From NCBI RefSeq assembly GCF_013391085.1, contig NZ_CP058334.1:868001-932000 (forward strand): a stretch of 64,000 nucleotides of DNA, written 5' to 3'. Origin of the DNA: Natronomonas halophila. GTDB taxonomy: Archaea > Halobacteriota > Halobacteria > Halobacteriales > Haloarculaceae. Below the pieces are notes generated by a model. That model searched no databases. It was not told where the DNA came from and saw only the letters and a list, made by a program, of their open reading frames with translations. A program made the translations under genes and the position numbers. This document shows positions 23,467 through 32,264 of this stretch, piece after piece (the stretch's first letter is position 1; the number at the start of each line of letters is the position of its first letter).

Positions 23467-24228
23467 TCACTGAACGTTATTTATAAACCAGACGTGGGCG
23501 CCGTTGCCGATGTTGCTCACGCGGAGTTGCTGTTTGATTCGGGTACCGTCGGCACGCACGGCGGTCGCCTCGCCGCTCCAAGACGTCTGGTGGTCCAGTT
23601 GCGGCAGAACCTCCTCCTCGAAGCGCCTGATTTCGCCCTTCGGGTAGAGGCGGTGCCAGGATTTGCCGATGAGGTCCTCCGGCTGGAGGCCGTAGGTCGC
23701 CGCATAGGAGGGGTTGACGAACATGTATCGACCGTCGGTGTCGATGATTCCCACCGACTGTTTGCCGTTGTAGAGCGCCGTAAATGCCTGCATGAGGCGG
23801 CTCTCGGCCCGATAGCCTTCGACCGCGTTGATGATGCGGTTGAGCAGCACCCGGTACTGGTCGCTCCCGCGTTTCTTCTGGAGGTAATCGGTCACGTCGT
23901 GGGAGATGGCTTCGCTGGCGACTTCCTCGCTCCCCTTGCCGGTAAAGAGGATGAAGGGCACCCGCGGGTCCGCTCGCCGGACGCGTTTCAGGAACTCGAT
24001 GCCGTTCATCTCGGGCATATCGTAGTCACTGACGATACAGTCGACGTCCTCGTCATCGAAGACCTCCAGTCCCTCGGCCGCGGATCCGGCGGAGATGACG
24101 GACACACGGTCGTCCTCGGATTCGAGGAACTCGGCCGCCAGTGCGCCGAAATCCGGGTCGTCCTCGACGTGGAGCAGCCGGATGGTATCCGGAACGAGGG
24201 ACGGAAGCAGGTCCTGAACGGCACCCAT
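23467..24228 (-). CDS. Response regulator receiver-PAS protein
   Basis: A 253-aa two-domain signalling protein. The receiver (residues 14-135) has the acidic pair EDD, phospho-acceptor Asp in VDCIVSDYDMPEMNG and conserved LFTGKG with the Thr/Lys switch. The PAS domain (~150-250) has QSVGIIDTDGRYMFVNPSY and the GKSWHRLY segment. No kinase or DNA-binding domain is present. It likely acts as a phospho-relay node or sensor adaptor. Its receiver resembles the one at 42601. The carboxylase gene lies 72 bp upstream on the same strand. Confidence 0.9.
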   Translation of the reverse strand: MGAVQDLLPSLVPDTIRLLHVEDDPDFGALAAEFLESEDDRVSVISAGSAAEGLEVFDDEDVDCIVSDYDMPEMNGIEFLKRVRRADPRVPFILFTGKGSEEVASEAISHDVTDYLQKKRGSDQYRVLLNRIINAVEGYRAESRLMQAFTALYNGKQSVGIIDTDGRYMFVNPSYAATYGLQPEDLIGKSWHRLYPKGEIRRFEEEVLPQLDHQTSWSGEATAVRADGTRIKQQLRVSNIGNGAHVWFINNVQ

Positions 24229-24300
24229 CTCAGGTGTTTCGTCCTGACCTCACAGCAAGAAACTATCGCCTAATTCACTCGGCGAACCGCGGTCGGCCGG

Positions 24301-26001
24301 TCAGAGAACGGTGCCGTGTTTCTTCGAGGGCCGGTCCTTCTCGACGTCCTCGTAGAAGCGGAACCGCGTGGCCAACTCCTCTCGCAGGCTGGACGGCGGG
24401 ATGATTTCGTCGATGACGACTTCGCTGGCCATCCGCCGGACGTCGATGTCCTCGCGGTACTCCTCGCGGAGTTCTCGTTCCTTCTCCTTGCGCTCTTCCT
24501 CGTCGTCGATTTCGGCGAGTTTGCGGGCATAAACGGCGTTGATGGCCGCCTCGGGGCCCATAATCCCGATTTCGCCGGAGGGGAGCGCGATGGTCGATTC
24601 GGGGTCGTAGGCCGGCCCGGACATGGCGTAGATACCGGCGCCGTAGGCCTTCCGGACGACGACGCTCTGTTTCGGCACCGTCGCCTCGCTGGTGGCGTAA
24701 ATCATCTTTTTGCCCTTTTCGAGGATGCCCTCCTTTTCGACCTGTGAGCCGGCCATGAAACCGGGCGTGTCACAGAGATACAGCAGCGGGATATTGTAGG
24801 CGTCACACTTCCAGACGAACTGGGCGGCCTTCTCGGCGGCATCGGGGAAGATGGCACCCGCGCGTTCGGCCGGCTGGTTGGCGACGATGCCGACCGGACT
24901 GCCGTCGAGATGGGCAAAGCCCGTCAGGATTTCGGGGCCGTAGTCGGGCTGGAGTTCGAAGAAGGAATCCCGGTCGACGACGCGGTCGATGACGTCGTGC
25001 ATGTCGTAGCCCTTGTTCGGTTCCTGCGGGATGACCGAGTCGATGCCGTTGGGCTGGTATTTCGGCGGCTTCGAGGCGACCTCGGGTGGGTCCTCGTCGC
25101 TGTTGTTCGGGAGGTACTGAACGAGTTGGGCGACCAACTCGCGGGCGTGTTCCTCGTCGCGAGCGATAAGGTCGGCACTGCCGGATTCGGTGGTGTGGAC
25201 CTTCGGACCGCCCAGCGTATCGAGGTCGATGTCCTCGCCGGTGACCATCTTCACCATCCGCGGCGAGGCGATGGCCATCGAGGACATCCCCTCGACCATG
25301 ACGGTGAAGTCGGCGAAGACGGGCGTGTAGGCGGCCCCGGCGATACACGGCCCATAGAGGACACAGATCTGCGGGACGCGACCCGAAAGCCGCGAGTGGT
25401 TGTAGTAGTACTTCCCGATGCCCTCGCGGTTGGCGAAGAAGCCGGTCTGCTGGTCGATGCGGCCGCCCGAGGAGTCCATCAGATACAGCACCGGCTTGCC
25501 CGTCTTGAGGGCGCGCTGCTGCATCCGGAGGAACTTCTCGACGCCCTTGGCGGCCATACTGCCGCGTTTGACCGTGTAGTCGTTGGCCATGAAGTGGACG
25601 TCCCGGCCCTCGAACTCCGCGCCGCCGGTGATGAGGCCGTCCGCCGGCAGTTGGTCGTCGGCGTCGAACTCCGCGAACTTGCCGTCCTCGAAGAGGAAGC
25701 CGTCGTTGAACCACAAATCGATGCGGTCCCGGACGAAGCGTTTGCCCTGCTCGGGCAGTTGTTCCTTGTACTTCTCGGGGCCGCCCGCTTCGATTGCCTC
25801 GATCTGCTCGAGGAGTTCCTCCTCGCGTTCGGTCGGGCCGAGGTCGTCCTCGATTGGCGACTGGTCGGCCTCGCTGGTCGCGGCCGGTTCGTCGGCGTCG
25901 CCGATGTAAACCTCCACGTCGGCCTCGGCGTGGGTCGCCATGGCTTGGGCGATGGCCTCGGCCTCCTCGACGCTGGCCTCTCCCGCGATGCGGACTCTCA
26001 T
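24301..26001 (-). CDS. Acyl-CoA carboxylase carboxyltransferase (propionyl/acetyl-CoA, beta subunit)
   Basis: A 566-aa carboxyltransferase with two crotonase-like halves. The N half has YLMDSSGGRIDQQTGFF and YGPCIAGAAYTPVFAD; the C half has PVGIVANQPAERAGAIFPDAAEK, LLYLCDTPGFMAG and MGPEAAINAVYARK. It moves carboxyl from biotin carrier protein to an acyl-CoA. Residues 1-60 form an extra N-terminal acidic region before the domain. Start 26001 is chosen because a TATA element (26024-26031) lies 23-30 bp upstream. The biotin carboxylase and carrier genes are not adjacent. Confidence 0.92.
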   Translation of the reverse strand: MRVRIAGEASVEEAEAIAQAMATHAEADVEVYIGDADEPAATSEADQSPIEDDLGPTEREEELLEQIEAIEAGGPEKYKEQLPEQGKRFVRDRIDLWFNDGFLFEDGKFAEFDADDQLPADGLITGGAEFEGRDVHFMANDYTVKRGSMAAKGVEKFLRMQQRALKTGKPVLYLMDSSGGRIDQQTGFFANREGIGKYYYNHSRLSGRVPQICVLYGPCIAGAAYTPVFADFTVMVEGMSSMAIASPRMVKMVTGEDIDLDTLGGPKVHTTESGSADLIARDEEHARELVAQLVQYLPNNSDEDPPEVASKPPKYQPNGIDSVIPQEPNKGYDMHDVIDRVVDRDSFFELQPDYGPEILTGFAHLDGSPVGIVANQPAERAGAIFPDAAEKAAQFVWKCDAYNIPLLYLCDTPGFMAGSQVEKEGILEKGKKMIYATSEATVPKQSVVVRKAYGAGIYAMSGPAYDPESTIALPSGEIGIMGPEAAINAVYARKLAEIDDEEERKEKERELREEYREDIDVRRMASEVVIDEIIPPSSLREELATRFRFYEDVEKDRPSKKHGTVL

Positions 26002-26023
26002 ACACCTATCGTCCAGCGTCGCC

Positions 26024-26031
26024 ACTAAACC
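26024..26031 (-). promoter_or_regulatory. TATA element of the acyl-CoA carboxylase gene
   Basis: GGTTTAGT on the reverse strand lies 23-30 bp before ATG 26001. It supports that start over an in-frame ATG 14 codons earlier. Confidence 0.5.
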
Positions 26032-26080
26032 GTTTTCCATCACCAGAAACGAACATCGTGTTCTGTGTTTATCAGTTCGT

Positions 26081-26094
26081 TTAGGGCCGCCTAA
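26081..26094. promoter_or_regulatory. Iron-box-like dyad 1 (TTAGG-N4-CCTAA)
   Basis: TTAGG GCCG CCTAA, flanked by GT and AC, lies 45-58 bp before the RGP-like gene ATG at 26139. It matches the 5+5 dyad found three more times in this cluster. It resembles DtxR-family (Idr/SirR) iron-repressor sites known in haloarchaea. Confidence 0.72.
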
Positions 26095-26109
26095 ACATCG
26101 ACAACCTCT

Positions 26110-26123
26110 TTAGGGTAGCCTAA
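26110..26123. promoter_or_regulatory. Iron-box-like dyad 2 (TTAGG-N4-CCTAA)
   Basis: TTAGG GTAG CCTAA lies 16-29 bp before ATG 26139, so it spans the TATA position. Binding of a repressor here would directly block pre-initiation. It is spaced 29 bp centre to centre from dyad 1. Confidence 0.75.
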
Positions 26124-26138
26124 ATCTAACCGGATAGG

Positions 26139-27296
26139 ATGAGTCAGGACATCTGTGTCGTCGTCCCCACGATACGGGAGTACGACTGCATGCGGGCGTA
26201 TTTCGACAACGCTCGGCAACACGATTTCGACCTCTCGCGACTGCACGTCGTCCTCGTCACCGAGGACTTCTGTGAGACCGACGCGATGCGTGAGATGCTC
26301 GACGAGGAAGGCGTCTCCGGCGAGGTTTTCGACGGAACGCGCCGTCAGGAATGGTACGACGAGCAGGGCATCTCGGAGTACAGCCACCTCGTACCGGCCG
26401 CCAGCCACGCCGAGACGAGTTTCGGTCTGCTGTACATGTGGGCCAACCCGCAGTTCGAGTACGGCTTCTTCATCGACGACGACACCCTGCCGCACGACGA
26501 GGACGACTTCTTCGGCCAGCACCTCCGCAACCTCGCCTTCGACGGCGAAATCGAGTCGGTCTCCTCCGACGAGAACTGGGTCAACGTCCTCTACCAGAAC
26601 CACGACGACCACGGCCTCTATCCGCGCGGATATCCCTACTCCGCGATGCACGAGTCCGTCGAAACCGAGACGACCCACGTCGACAGCGTCGTCGCCTCGC
26701 AGGGCCTCTGGACCAACGTCCCGGACCTCGACGCCGTCCGCATCCTCATGGACGGCGACCTGCAGGGGCAGGCCCAGACCCGCACCACGCGCGAGGACTT
26801 CACCAACGACTTCGTCGCCGCCGACGGCGACTACCTCACCGTCTGCTCGATGAACCTCGCCTTCGAGCGGGAGGTCATCCCCGCCTTCTATCAGTTGCCG
26901 ATGGACGACAACCAGTGGGACGTCGGCCGCTTCGACGACATCTGGAGCGGCGTCTTCCTCAAGCGGGCCTGCGACGTTCTCGGCAAGCAGATTTACAACG
27001 GCTTCCCGCTGTGTGAGCACAACAAGGCGCCGCGGTCGACGTTCGACGACCTCCACAACGAGGTCGCCGGCCTCGAACTCAACGAACACGTCTGGGAACT
27101 CATCGACGGCGTCGGCTCCGATTCCGATTCCTACGCCGGCGTCTTCGAGGCGATGGGCCAGCGACTGGCCGACGGCGACTTCGAGGAGTACCAGAACGGC
27201 GCGTTCTTCAACCACGTCGGCGAGTACATGCTCGATTGGCTGGACTGTCTCGACCAACTGGAATCGGCACGCGTCCCCGCCGCGGCGGACGACTGA
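26139..27296 (+). CDS. RGP/alpha-1,4-glucan-protein-synthase-like glycosyltransferase
   Basis: A 385-aa soluble protein. MSQDICVVVPTIREYDCMRAY starts a GT-A nucleotide-sugar fold, and FGYGFFIDDDTLP-type sequence around 110 gives an acidic DDD metal site. VCSMNLAFEREVIPAFYQLPM and WDVGRFDDIWSGVFLKRACD are the family's C-terminal hallmarks. The plant RGP homologues are UDP-arabinopyranose mutases and self-glycosylating proteins. The haloarchaeal role is unknown. Two iron-box-like dyads precede it and the ferric binding-protein gene follows after 40 bp, suggesting an iron-linked role. Confidence 0.85.
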   Translation: MSQDICVVVPTIREYDCMRAYFDNARQHDFDLSRLHVVLVTEDFCETDAMREMLDEEGVSGEVFDGTRRQEWYDEQGISEYSHLVPAASHAETSFGLLYMWANPQFEYGFFIDDDTLPHDEDDFFGQHLRNLAFDGEIESVSSDENWVNVLYQNHDDHGLYPRGYPYSAMHESVETETTHVDSVVASQGLWTNVPDLDAVRILMDGDLQGQAQTRTTREDFTNDFVAADGDYLTVCSMNLAFEREVIPAFYQLPMDDNQWDVGRFDDIWSGVFLKRACDVLGKQIYNGFPLCEHNKAPRSTFDDLHNEVAGLELNEHVWELIDGVGSDSDSYAGVFEAMGQRLADGDFEEYQNGAFFNHVGEYMLDWLDCLDQLESARVPAAADD

Positions 27297-27336
27297 AACG
27301 ACGCTTACAAACACGCCACAATCGACCCACACAACA

Positions 27337-28470
27337 ATGACTGAACGACCATATTTCAACGACGCACAGAGTCGCCGTCGGTTCCTCGTGACCGCCGGGA
27401 CGGCCGGTGCGGTCGGCCTCGCCGGCTGTTCCGACGTCCTCCCCGGCGGCAATGGCAACGGCAACGGTGAGGACCCGCCCGTCGGCCAGATCGGTTCCGG
27501 CCGCGAGGGCCGTTCGCCCGGCGGCGTCTCCATGGAGGAGATGCCCGACCTCGAAGGCGAACTGACCGTCTACTCCGGCCGCGGGGAGTTCCTCGTCGGC
27601 GAGCTCGTCGAGTACATCGAGAGCCTCTACGACGACTTCACGCTCAACATCCGCTACGGCGGCTCGACCGACCTCGTCAACCAGATTATCAACGAGGGCG
27701 AGGGTACGCCCGCCGACGTCTTCTACTCTGTCAACTCCGGGTCCCTCGGCGCACTCGCTTCCGAGGGCCGTACCCAGCCCCTGCCCGACGAGGTGCTGGA
27801 TTTCGTTCGCGAGGAGTTCCACACCGACGAGTGGGTCGGCACCTCCGGTCGCGCGCGGACGGTCCCCTTCAACACGAACGCACTCTCGGAAGGAGACCTC
27901 CCCGACGACATCATGGAATACCCCGACGTCGACGCCGACCTCGGGTGGGCGCCGTCCTACGGCTCCTGTCAGGCGTTCGTGACCGCGATGCGCCTCCTGG
28001 AGGGCGAGGAGGCCACCAAGCAGTGGCTCGAAGGCGTCCTCGATGCGGGCATCACGAGCTACCCCGACGAGTTCGTCGCCTGTCAGGCCATCGCCGACGG
28101 CGAAATCGACGCCGCGTTCACCAACCACTACTACATCCAGCGCGTCCTCGATGGCTCGCCGGACGCGCCCATCGCGACCTCCTTTACCGAGGGCGACGCC
28201 GGCGCGATGTTCAACGTCGCCGGCGCGGCCGTCACCGACGCCGCCTCCGACGCCGACCTCGCCTCGAACTTCGTCCGTCACCTCCTGTCCGGCGAGGCCC
28301 AGGACTACTTCGCCCGCACCACCTTCGAGTACCCGCTCATCCCGGGCGTCGAACCCATCGGCGACCTGCCGACCATCGACGAACTCGACGTGCCGGACCT
28401 CGACCTCACCCAGCTTTCGGACCTCGAACCGACCATCGACCTGATGCGCGAGGCCGGCGTCAACATCTGA
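27337..28470 (+). CDS. Ferric iron ABC transporter substrate-binding lipoprotein
   Basis: A 377-aa protein with Tat motif SRRRFLVTAG and lipobox LAGC (Cys31), then a Gly/Asn linker. The binding domain has LTVYSGRGEFLVGELVEYIE, the ADVFYSVNSG loop, WAPSYGSCQAFVTAMRLLEG, and tyrosines 265-266 in NHYY, which match the iron-coordinating Tyr pair of FbpA/FutA proteins. It should capture Fe3+ or a chelate outside the cell. It is probably co-transcribed with the RGP-like gene upstream and the GT-C gene 4 bp downstream. A matching permease lies at 34448. Confidence 0.88.
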   Translation: MTERPYFNDAQSRRRFLVTAGTAGAVGLAGCSDVLPGGNGNGNGEDPPVGQIGSGREGRSPGGVSMEEMPDLEGELTVYSGRGEFLVGELVEYIESLYDDFTLNIRYGGSTDLVNQIINEGEGTPADVFYSVNSGSLGALASEGRTQPLPDEVLDFVREEFHTDEWVGTSGRARTVPFNTNALSEGDLPDDIMEYPDVDADLGWAPSYGSCQAFVTAMRLLEGEEATKQWLEGVLDAGITSYPDEFVACQAIADGEIDAAFTNHYYIQRVLDGSPDAPIATSFTEGDAGAMFNVAGAAVTDAASDADLASNFVRHLLSGEAQDYFARTTFEYPLIPGVEPIGDLPTIDELDVPDLDLTQLSDLEPTIDLMREAGVNI

Positions 28471-28474
28471 CGTG

Positions 28475-30595
28475 ATGGACGCGGGTCGGGACAGGCTGGA
28501 AACCCTCGTTCGCGGCGCGGGCGCCCGCGAACGACTCCTCGCCGCCGCCATCGCCGTAGCCGCCGGTCTCTTCACGTTCCTCATCGCCGCGACGATTTTC
28601 AAGTATCACTCCATCAACCACGACGAGGGCGTCTACCTCCAGCAGGCCTCGATGATTCTGGCGGGGCAACTCGAACTCCACGCCGGCGAACTCGCCGACG
28701 CTTTCCACCCCTGGTTCTTCATCGAGGACGGGGGCCGTCTCTACCCGAAATATCAGCCCTATCCTGCCGTCCTCTTTGCCGCGGCTATCGGTCTGTTCGG
28801 CGAACCGCGGGTCGCACTGGCAGCCGTCGCGGCCGCCAACGTCGCCCTCGTCTATCTGCTGGCAAGCGAGGCCCTGGACCGACGGGTCGGCGTCGTCGCC
28901 GCCGCCGTCTTCGCCGCCGCGCCGCTTTCGGTCGTCACCACCTCCGTCTTCCTGCCCTACGCCCCGACGACGATGCTCAATCTGACCTTCGCAGTCCTGT
29001 ATTTACGGGGCGTTCGAAGGGGCCACCTCCCGAGCGCTCTCGGCGCCGGCCTCGCTATCGGACTGGCCTTCTTCGGCCGGCCATACACCGCCGTCCTCTT
29101 CGCGACGCCGTTCATCCTCCATGCGCTGGTCGCTGTCGTCGGCTCGCTCCGCGCCGACGGATTGCAGCCGTTTCCCGACGCGCTCCGTCGGAACCTGCTC
29201 ACGGCGGCCGGCGGCCTCTCGGGCGTGGCGCTGACGCTTGCGTATAACGTTCGGATAACGGGCGCTCCCTTCCGGTTTCCCTACGCCGTCTTCGCTCCGG
29301 AGGACGGCCCCGGTTTCGGCCACCGGCAGATTCTCGGCCACTCGCTGGAGTACACCCCCGAACTGGCCGTCGAGACCAACGCCTACGTCCTCTGGTATTT
29401 CGTCACCCGATGGTTCACGCTGGGGTCGGTCGGCACTGTCTGTGCGCTCGCCGGCGTCGCCCTCGTCGCGTACCGACTCCGGAGTGCGGCCGATTCGGTC
29501 GTCCCCGATATCGAATCGCCCGCCGCGTGGACGCTCGGCGGCGTCCTGCTTTCCGTGCCGCTCGGCAACATCGCCTTCTGGGGCAACTACAATATCCTCG
29601 GGGACATGACGGACCCGACGGACGGATTCATCTCGCAGTTCGGGCCGTTCTATCACTTCGATCTGCTCGTCCCGCTCTCGGTTTTCGCGGCCGTCGCCCT
29701 CGTCGCAGGGTATCGCTTCGCGAGACGCCGACTGGCCGCCGGCTACTCGCCCGAGAAGGCCCGCGTCGCCCTCGCTATTGCCCTCGTCCTCACGCTTCCG
29801 GTGGTCGGCGTCGCCAACGCCGGCCTCGTCAACGAACCGCTGGAACGACACGCCGCCTACACCGACAAGTACGAGGCGGCCTACGAACCCTTCGAGAACG
29901 AATCGTTCGACAACGCCCTGGTGTTCGTCCCGACACCGTACGGCGAGTGGCAGAACCACCCCTTCCAGTCGCTCCGCAACGACCCCGGCTTCGACGGCCC
30001 CGTCGTCTACGCGCTGAACCGCGACCCCGGCGAGGACTTCGCGGTGCTGGACGCCTACCCCGACCGGAGCCACTACCGCTACACCTATCGCGGCGAGTGG
30101 ACGCCCAGCACCGAAGGCCACGTCACGCCGAAACTCGAACCGCTCGACGTCCGCGAGGGCGAACGACTGGCCGCGAGTACGACCGTCGGTATCCCCGACC
30201 GCGTCGACCGGGCGCAGGTCCGTCTGACGGTCGATGACCGCTACCAGACCTACACCGTCGAGGACCCCGGCGACAGCCAGACCGTCGACTGGGAACTGGC
30301 CGGCGACGGCGTTCGTCTCCGGGACACCGACCGGGAGCCGTTGGCCGTCGACGGCCCCGAGGAAGTCGCTCTGACGGTCACGCTCGTCGCCCCCGGCGGG
30401 TCGACGTTTACCTACCGCCAGGAGGCGCTGGTGCGGGCCGACGGCGAGCAGGTCGACGTCGTCTGGCCGCCCGACCGGAGCGTCTGTCCGCTGGTCACCG
30501 ACTGCGGTCGCGAAGGGACCTATCTCCCGAACCAACCCGATGAACACAGCGAGTGGGTCGTCTTCGAGACGCGACTGGAGGAAGGGGCGGCCTGA
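28475..30595 (+). CDS. GT-C membrane glycosyltransferase (PMT/ArnT type) with C-terminal beta domain
   Basis: A 706-aa protein. After a first membrane helix (LLAAAIAVAAGLFTFLIAA), the luminal loop has NHDEGVYLQQA, the DE-type catalytic motif of GT39/GT-C enzymes. About ten more helices follow up to ~450. The C-terminal ~250 residues are soluble and beta-rich (YTYRGEWTPSTEGH; VALTVTLVAPGGSTFTY). It likely transfers sugar from a polyprenyl phosphate to an exported acceptor. ATG 28475 is preferred; GTG 28472 is adjacent. The gap to the binding-protein gene is 4 bp, so it belongs to the same operon. Confidence 0.85.
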   Translation: MDAGRDRLETLVRGAGARERLLAAAIAVAAGLFTFLIAATIFKYHSINHDEGVYLQQASMILAGQLELHAGELADAFHPWFFIEDGGRLYPKYQPYPAVLFAAAIGLFGEPRVALAAVAAANVALVYLLASEALDRRVGVVAAAVFAAAPLSVVTTSVFLPYAPTTMLNLTFAVLYLRGVRRGHLPSALGAGLAIGLAFFGRPYTAVLFATPFILHALVAVVGSLRADGLQPFPDALRRNLLTAAGGLSGVALTLAYNVRITGAPFRFPYAVFAPEDGPGFGHRQILGHSLEYTPELAVETNAYVLWYFVTRWFTLGSVGTVCALAGVALVAYRLRSAADSVVPDIESPAAWTLGGVLLSVPLGNIAFWGNYNILGDMTDPTDGFISQFGPFYHFDLLVPLSVFAAVALVAGYRFARRRLAAGYSPEKARVALAIALVLTLPVVGVANAGLVNEPLERHAAYTDKYEAAYEPFENESFDNALVFVPTPYGEWQNHPFQSLRNDPGFDGPVVYALNRDPGEDFAVLDAYPDRSHYRYTYRGEWTPSTEGHVTPKLEPLDVREGERLAASTTVGIPDRVDRAQVRLTVDDRYQTYTVEDPGDSQTVDWELAGDGVRLRDTDREPLAVDGPEEVALTVTLVAPGGSTFTYRQEALVRADGEQVDVVWPPDRSVCPLVTDCGREGTYLPNQPDEHSEWVVFETRLEEGAA

Positions 30596-30604
30596 CGCCG
30601 GGGC

Positions 30605-31360
30605 TTACGGCGGGTTCCAGCGCAGATAGACCATCAGCGCGATGATGGCCAACTGGAAGAACCCCTGGACGCCGCTGAGTTTCGCGTTCCGCATCCCGAG
30701 GCGACTGATGCGCTCCTTGTCAGGGTCCGACGACAGCAATTCCCGATAAACCAGCACCTCGTTCGGCAGGAGGAAGCCGAAGCCCTGCACCGTCAGGATG
30801 AACATCACCGCGAGGATGGCCAGTATTATCGTCGACGTGCTCGGCATCGTCATGCCCGCCGCCGCGAGTTCGCTGGCGAAATAGGCGCCGTTGCCGATTA
30901 CGACGAGCGCGAAGAACGCCTGCCAACGGCGGTCGCCGAAGGCGTCGAAGACCTTGCCCAGAAGCAGCGTCGCGACGCCGAAGGTGACCAGCGTGAACAG
31001 GCCGATCCACGGCCCGGAGTTCGGGAAGACGCCGATTCGGACCGCGAGCGTGATGCCGGCGAAAATCGTCACCATCGCCAGCGTCGGCAGCAGAAACGAC
31101 ATCTTCGGCGTGAACTTCTCGAACCAGTCCGCCCGGGCCGAGAGCCCAAGCGACCCCAATACAGGGCCCATCACCATCGCCATGAACAGGTCGATGCCCG
31201 TCCACAGCACCCCCGCCATCACGTGGACGTAGATGTGTGTCTCCACCGAACCGACCGTCGCCGCCAGCAGGAAGGCCGCGAGCGGAATCCCGACCGCCCC
31301 CGCGGCGAAGGCCGGGTTGGCTCGCTCCGCCATCCCCCGAATCGTGTTTCGAACCGTCAT
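30605..31360 (-). CDS. Conserved multi-helix membrane protein
   Basis: A 251-aa integral protein with about six helices. IYVHVMAGVLWTGIDLFMAMV in helix 2 has an H-x-x-x-G-x-x-W-x-G pattern reminiscent of DUF2269/CopD-type proteins that may bind heme. Other helices include MSFLLPTLAMVTIFAGITLA, WIGLFTLVTFGVATLLLG and IILAILAVMFILTVQGF. A TATA-like TTATAAG near 31390 is about 30 bp upstream. Its 3' end is convergent with the GT-C gene (9 bp apart). Function unknown. Confidence 0.75.
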   Translation of the reverse strand: MTVRNTIRGMAERANPAFAAGAVGIPLAAFLLAATVGSVETHIYVHVMAGVLWTGIDLFMAMVMGPVLGSLGLSARADWFEKFTPKMSFLLPTLAMVTIFAGITLAVRIGVFPNSGPWIGLFTLVTFGVATLLLGKVFDAFGDRRWQAFFALVVIGNGAYFASELAAAGMTMPSTSTIILAILAVMFILTVQGFGFLLPNEVLVYRELLSSDPDKERISRLGMRNAKLSGVQGFFQLAIIALMVYLRWNPP

Positions 31361-31455
31361 ACGGGTTCGTCGTCTGGCGGTTGGAACTTATAATGTCGTG
31401 TGGGCCCGTGTTTTGCGGCGAGCCCTCCTCGGAAAAGGGGCCGTGACGAACGCCG

Positions 31456-32208
31456 TTACCGGAACCGCTCTTCGAGGCCGACCTTGATGATGGATTTCGC
31501 GATTTCGGCGCCGCCCTGCAGCGGGTCGAGTTTGGTCTCACCGAGGCGCTCGGCGTACTCGATGGGGTGCTCGCGCACGTCGTAGCCGCGAGCGAGCGGG
31601 CGCATCAGCAGTTCGGCCGACAGCCCCGTGTTCTCGGTCCACTCGATGTCCTGAACGACCTCGCGCCGGTAGGCACGCATCCCGGTCGTCGTGTCGTGGA
31701 CGCGCTCGCCGAGCAGGACGCTCGCGATGGCGGCGAAGGCGTGGTTGCCGAAGCGGTTGAACGCGGGCATCGCGTCGGCGCCGTGGTAGAGTCGGTCGCC
31801 GCTGACGACGTCGTAGCCCTCGTTGATGTACTCGAGGAACTCCGGCAGTTGCTCCATCGGGTAGGTGTCGTCGCAGTCGGTGGTGACGACGATGGAGCGG
31901 TCCGGCGTCAGAACCGCCTCCCGGACGGCGACGCCGTAGCCCTGCGGTTCCTGTCGGATGACCGTCGCGCCGTGTTCCTCGGCGATTTCGGGCGTCCGGT
32001 CCGACGAGCCGTCGACACAGACGACTTCGGCCTTGCCGTCGGTGACCTCGTCGATGTCGTTCAGGACCGTCTCGATGGCCTCCTCCTCGTTGTAGGTGCC
32101 CATGACGACCGCGAGATCGTCGAAGGTGAATTCGTCGCTATCGGCGTCAGCGTCGGCGTCGGTTCCGGTGCCGTTTTTCGTCGCGTCTCCGCTCTGGGTC
32201 TGACTCAT
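31456..32208 (-). CDS. GT2 polyprenyl-phosphate sugar transferase (Dpm-like)
   Basis: A 250-aa GT-A enzyme. An acidic lead (DADADADSDE) precedes the catalytic core: LAVVMGTYNEEEAIETVLNDI, VVCVDGSSDRTPEIAEEHGA, and VVTTDCDDTYPMEQLPEFLEY with a DCDD metal site. The TTGMRAYRREVV motif is typical of DPM/GtrB transferases. It has no C-terminal membrane helices. It could supply the lipid-linked sugar used by the GT-C enzyme. The start at 32208 is preceded by iron-box-like dyad 3 at 35-48 bp upstream. Confidence 0.88.
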   Translation of the reverse strand: MSQTQSGDATKNGTGTDADADADSDEFTFDDLAVVMGTYNEEEAIETVLNDIDEVTDGKAEVVCVDGSSDRTPEIAEEHGATVIRQEPQGYGVAVREAVLTPDRSIVVTTDCDDTYPMEQLPEFLEYINEGYDVVSGDRLYHGADAMPAFNRFGNHAFAAIASVLLGERVHDTTTGMRAYRREVVQDIEWTENTGLSAELLMRPLARGYDVREHPIEYAERLGETKLDPLQGGAEIAKSIIKVGLEERFR

Positions 32209-32242
32209 TGATTCGTCTTTTCTACCACATACACTTGAGTTT

Positions 32243-32256
32243 TTAGGTTCGCCTAA
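32243..32256. promoter_or_regulatory. Iron-box-like dyad 3 (TTAGG-N4-CCTAA)
   Basis: TTAGG TTCG CCTAA sits between the GT2 start (32208) and the GMC stop (32265). Only the leftward GT2 gene is downstream of it. It overlaps the AT-rich CCTAAAAA stretch that could serve as TATA. Confidence 0.72.
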
Positions 32257-32264
32257 ACCAGCAG

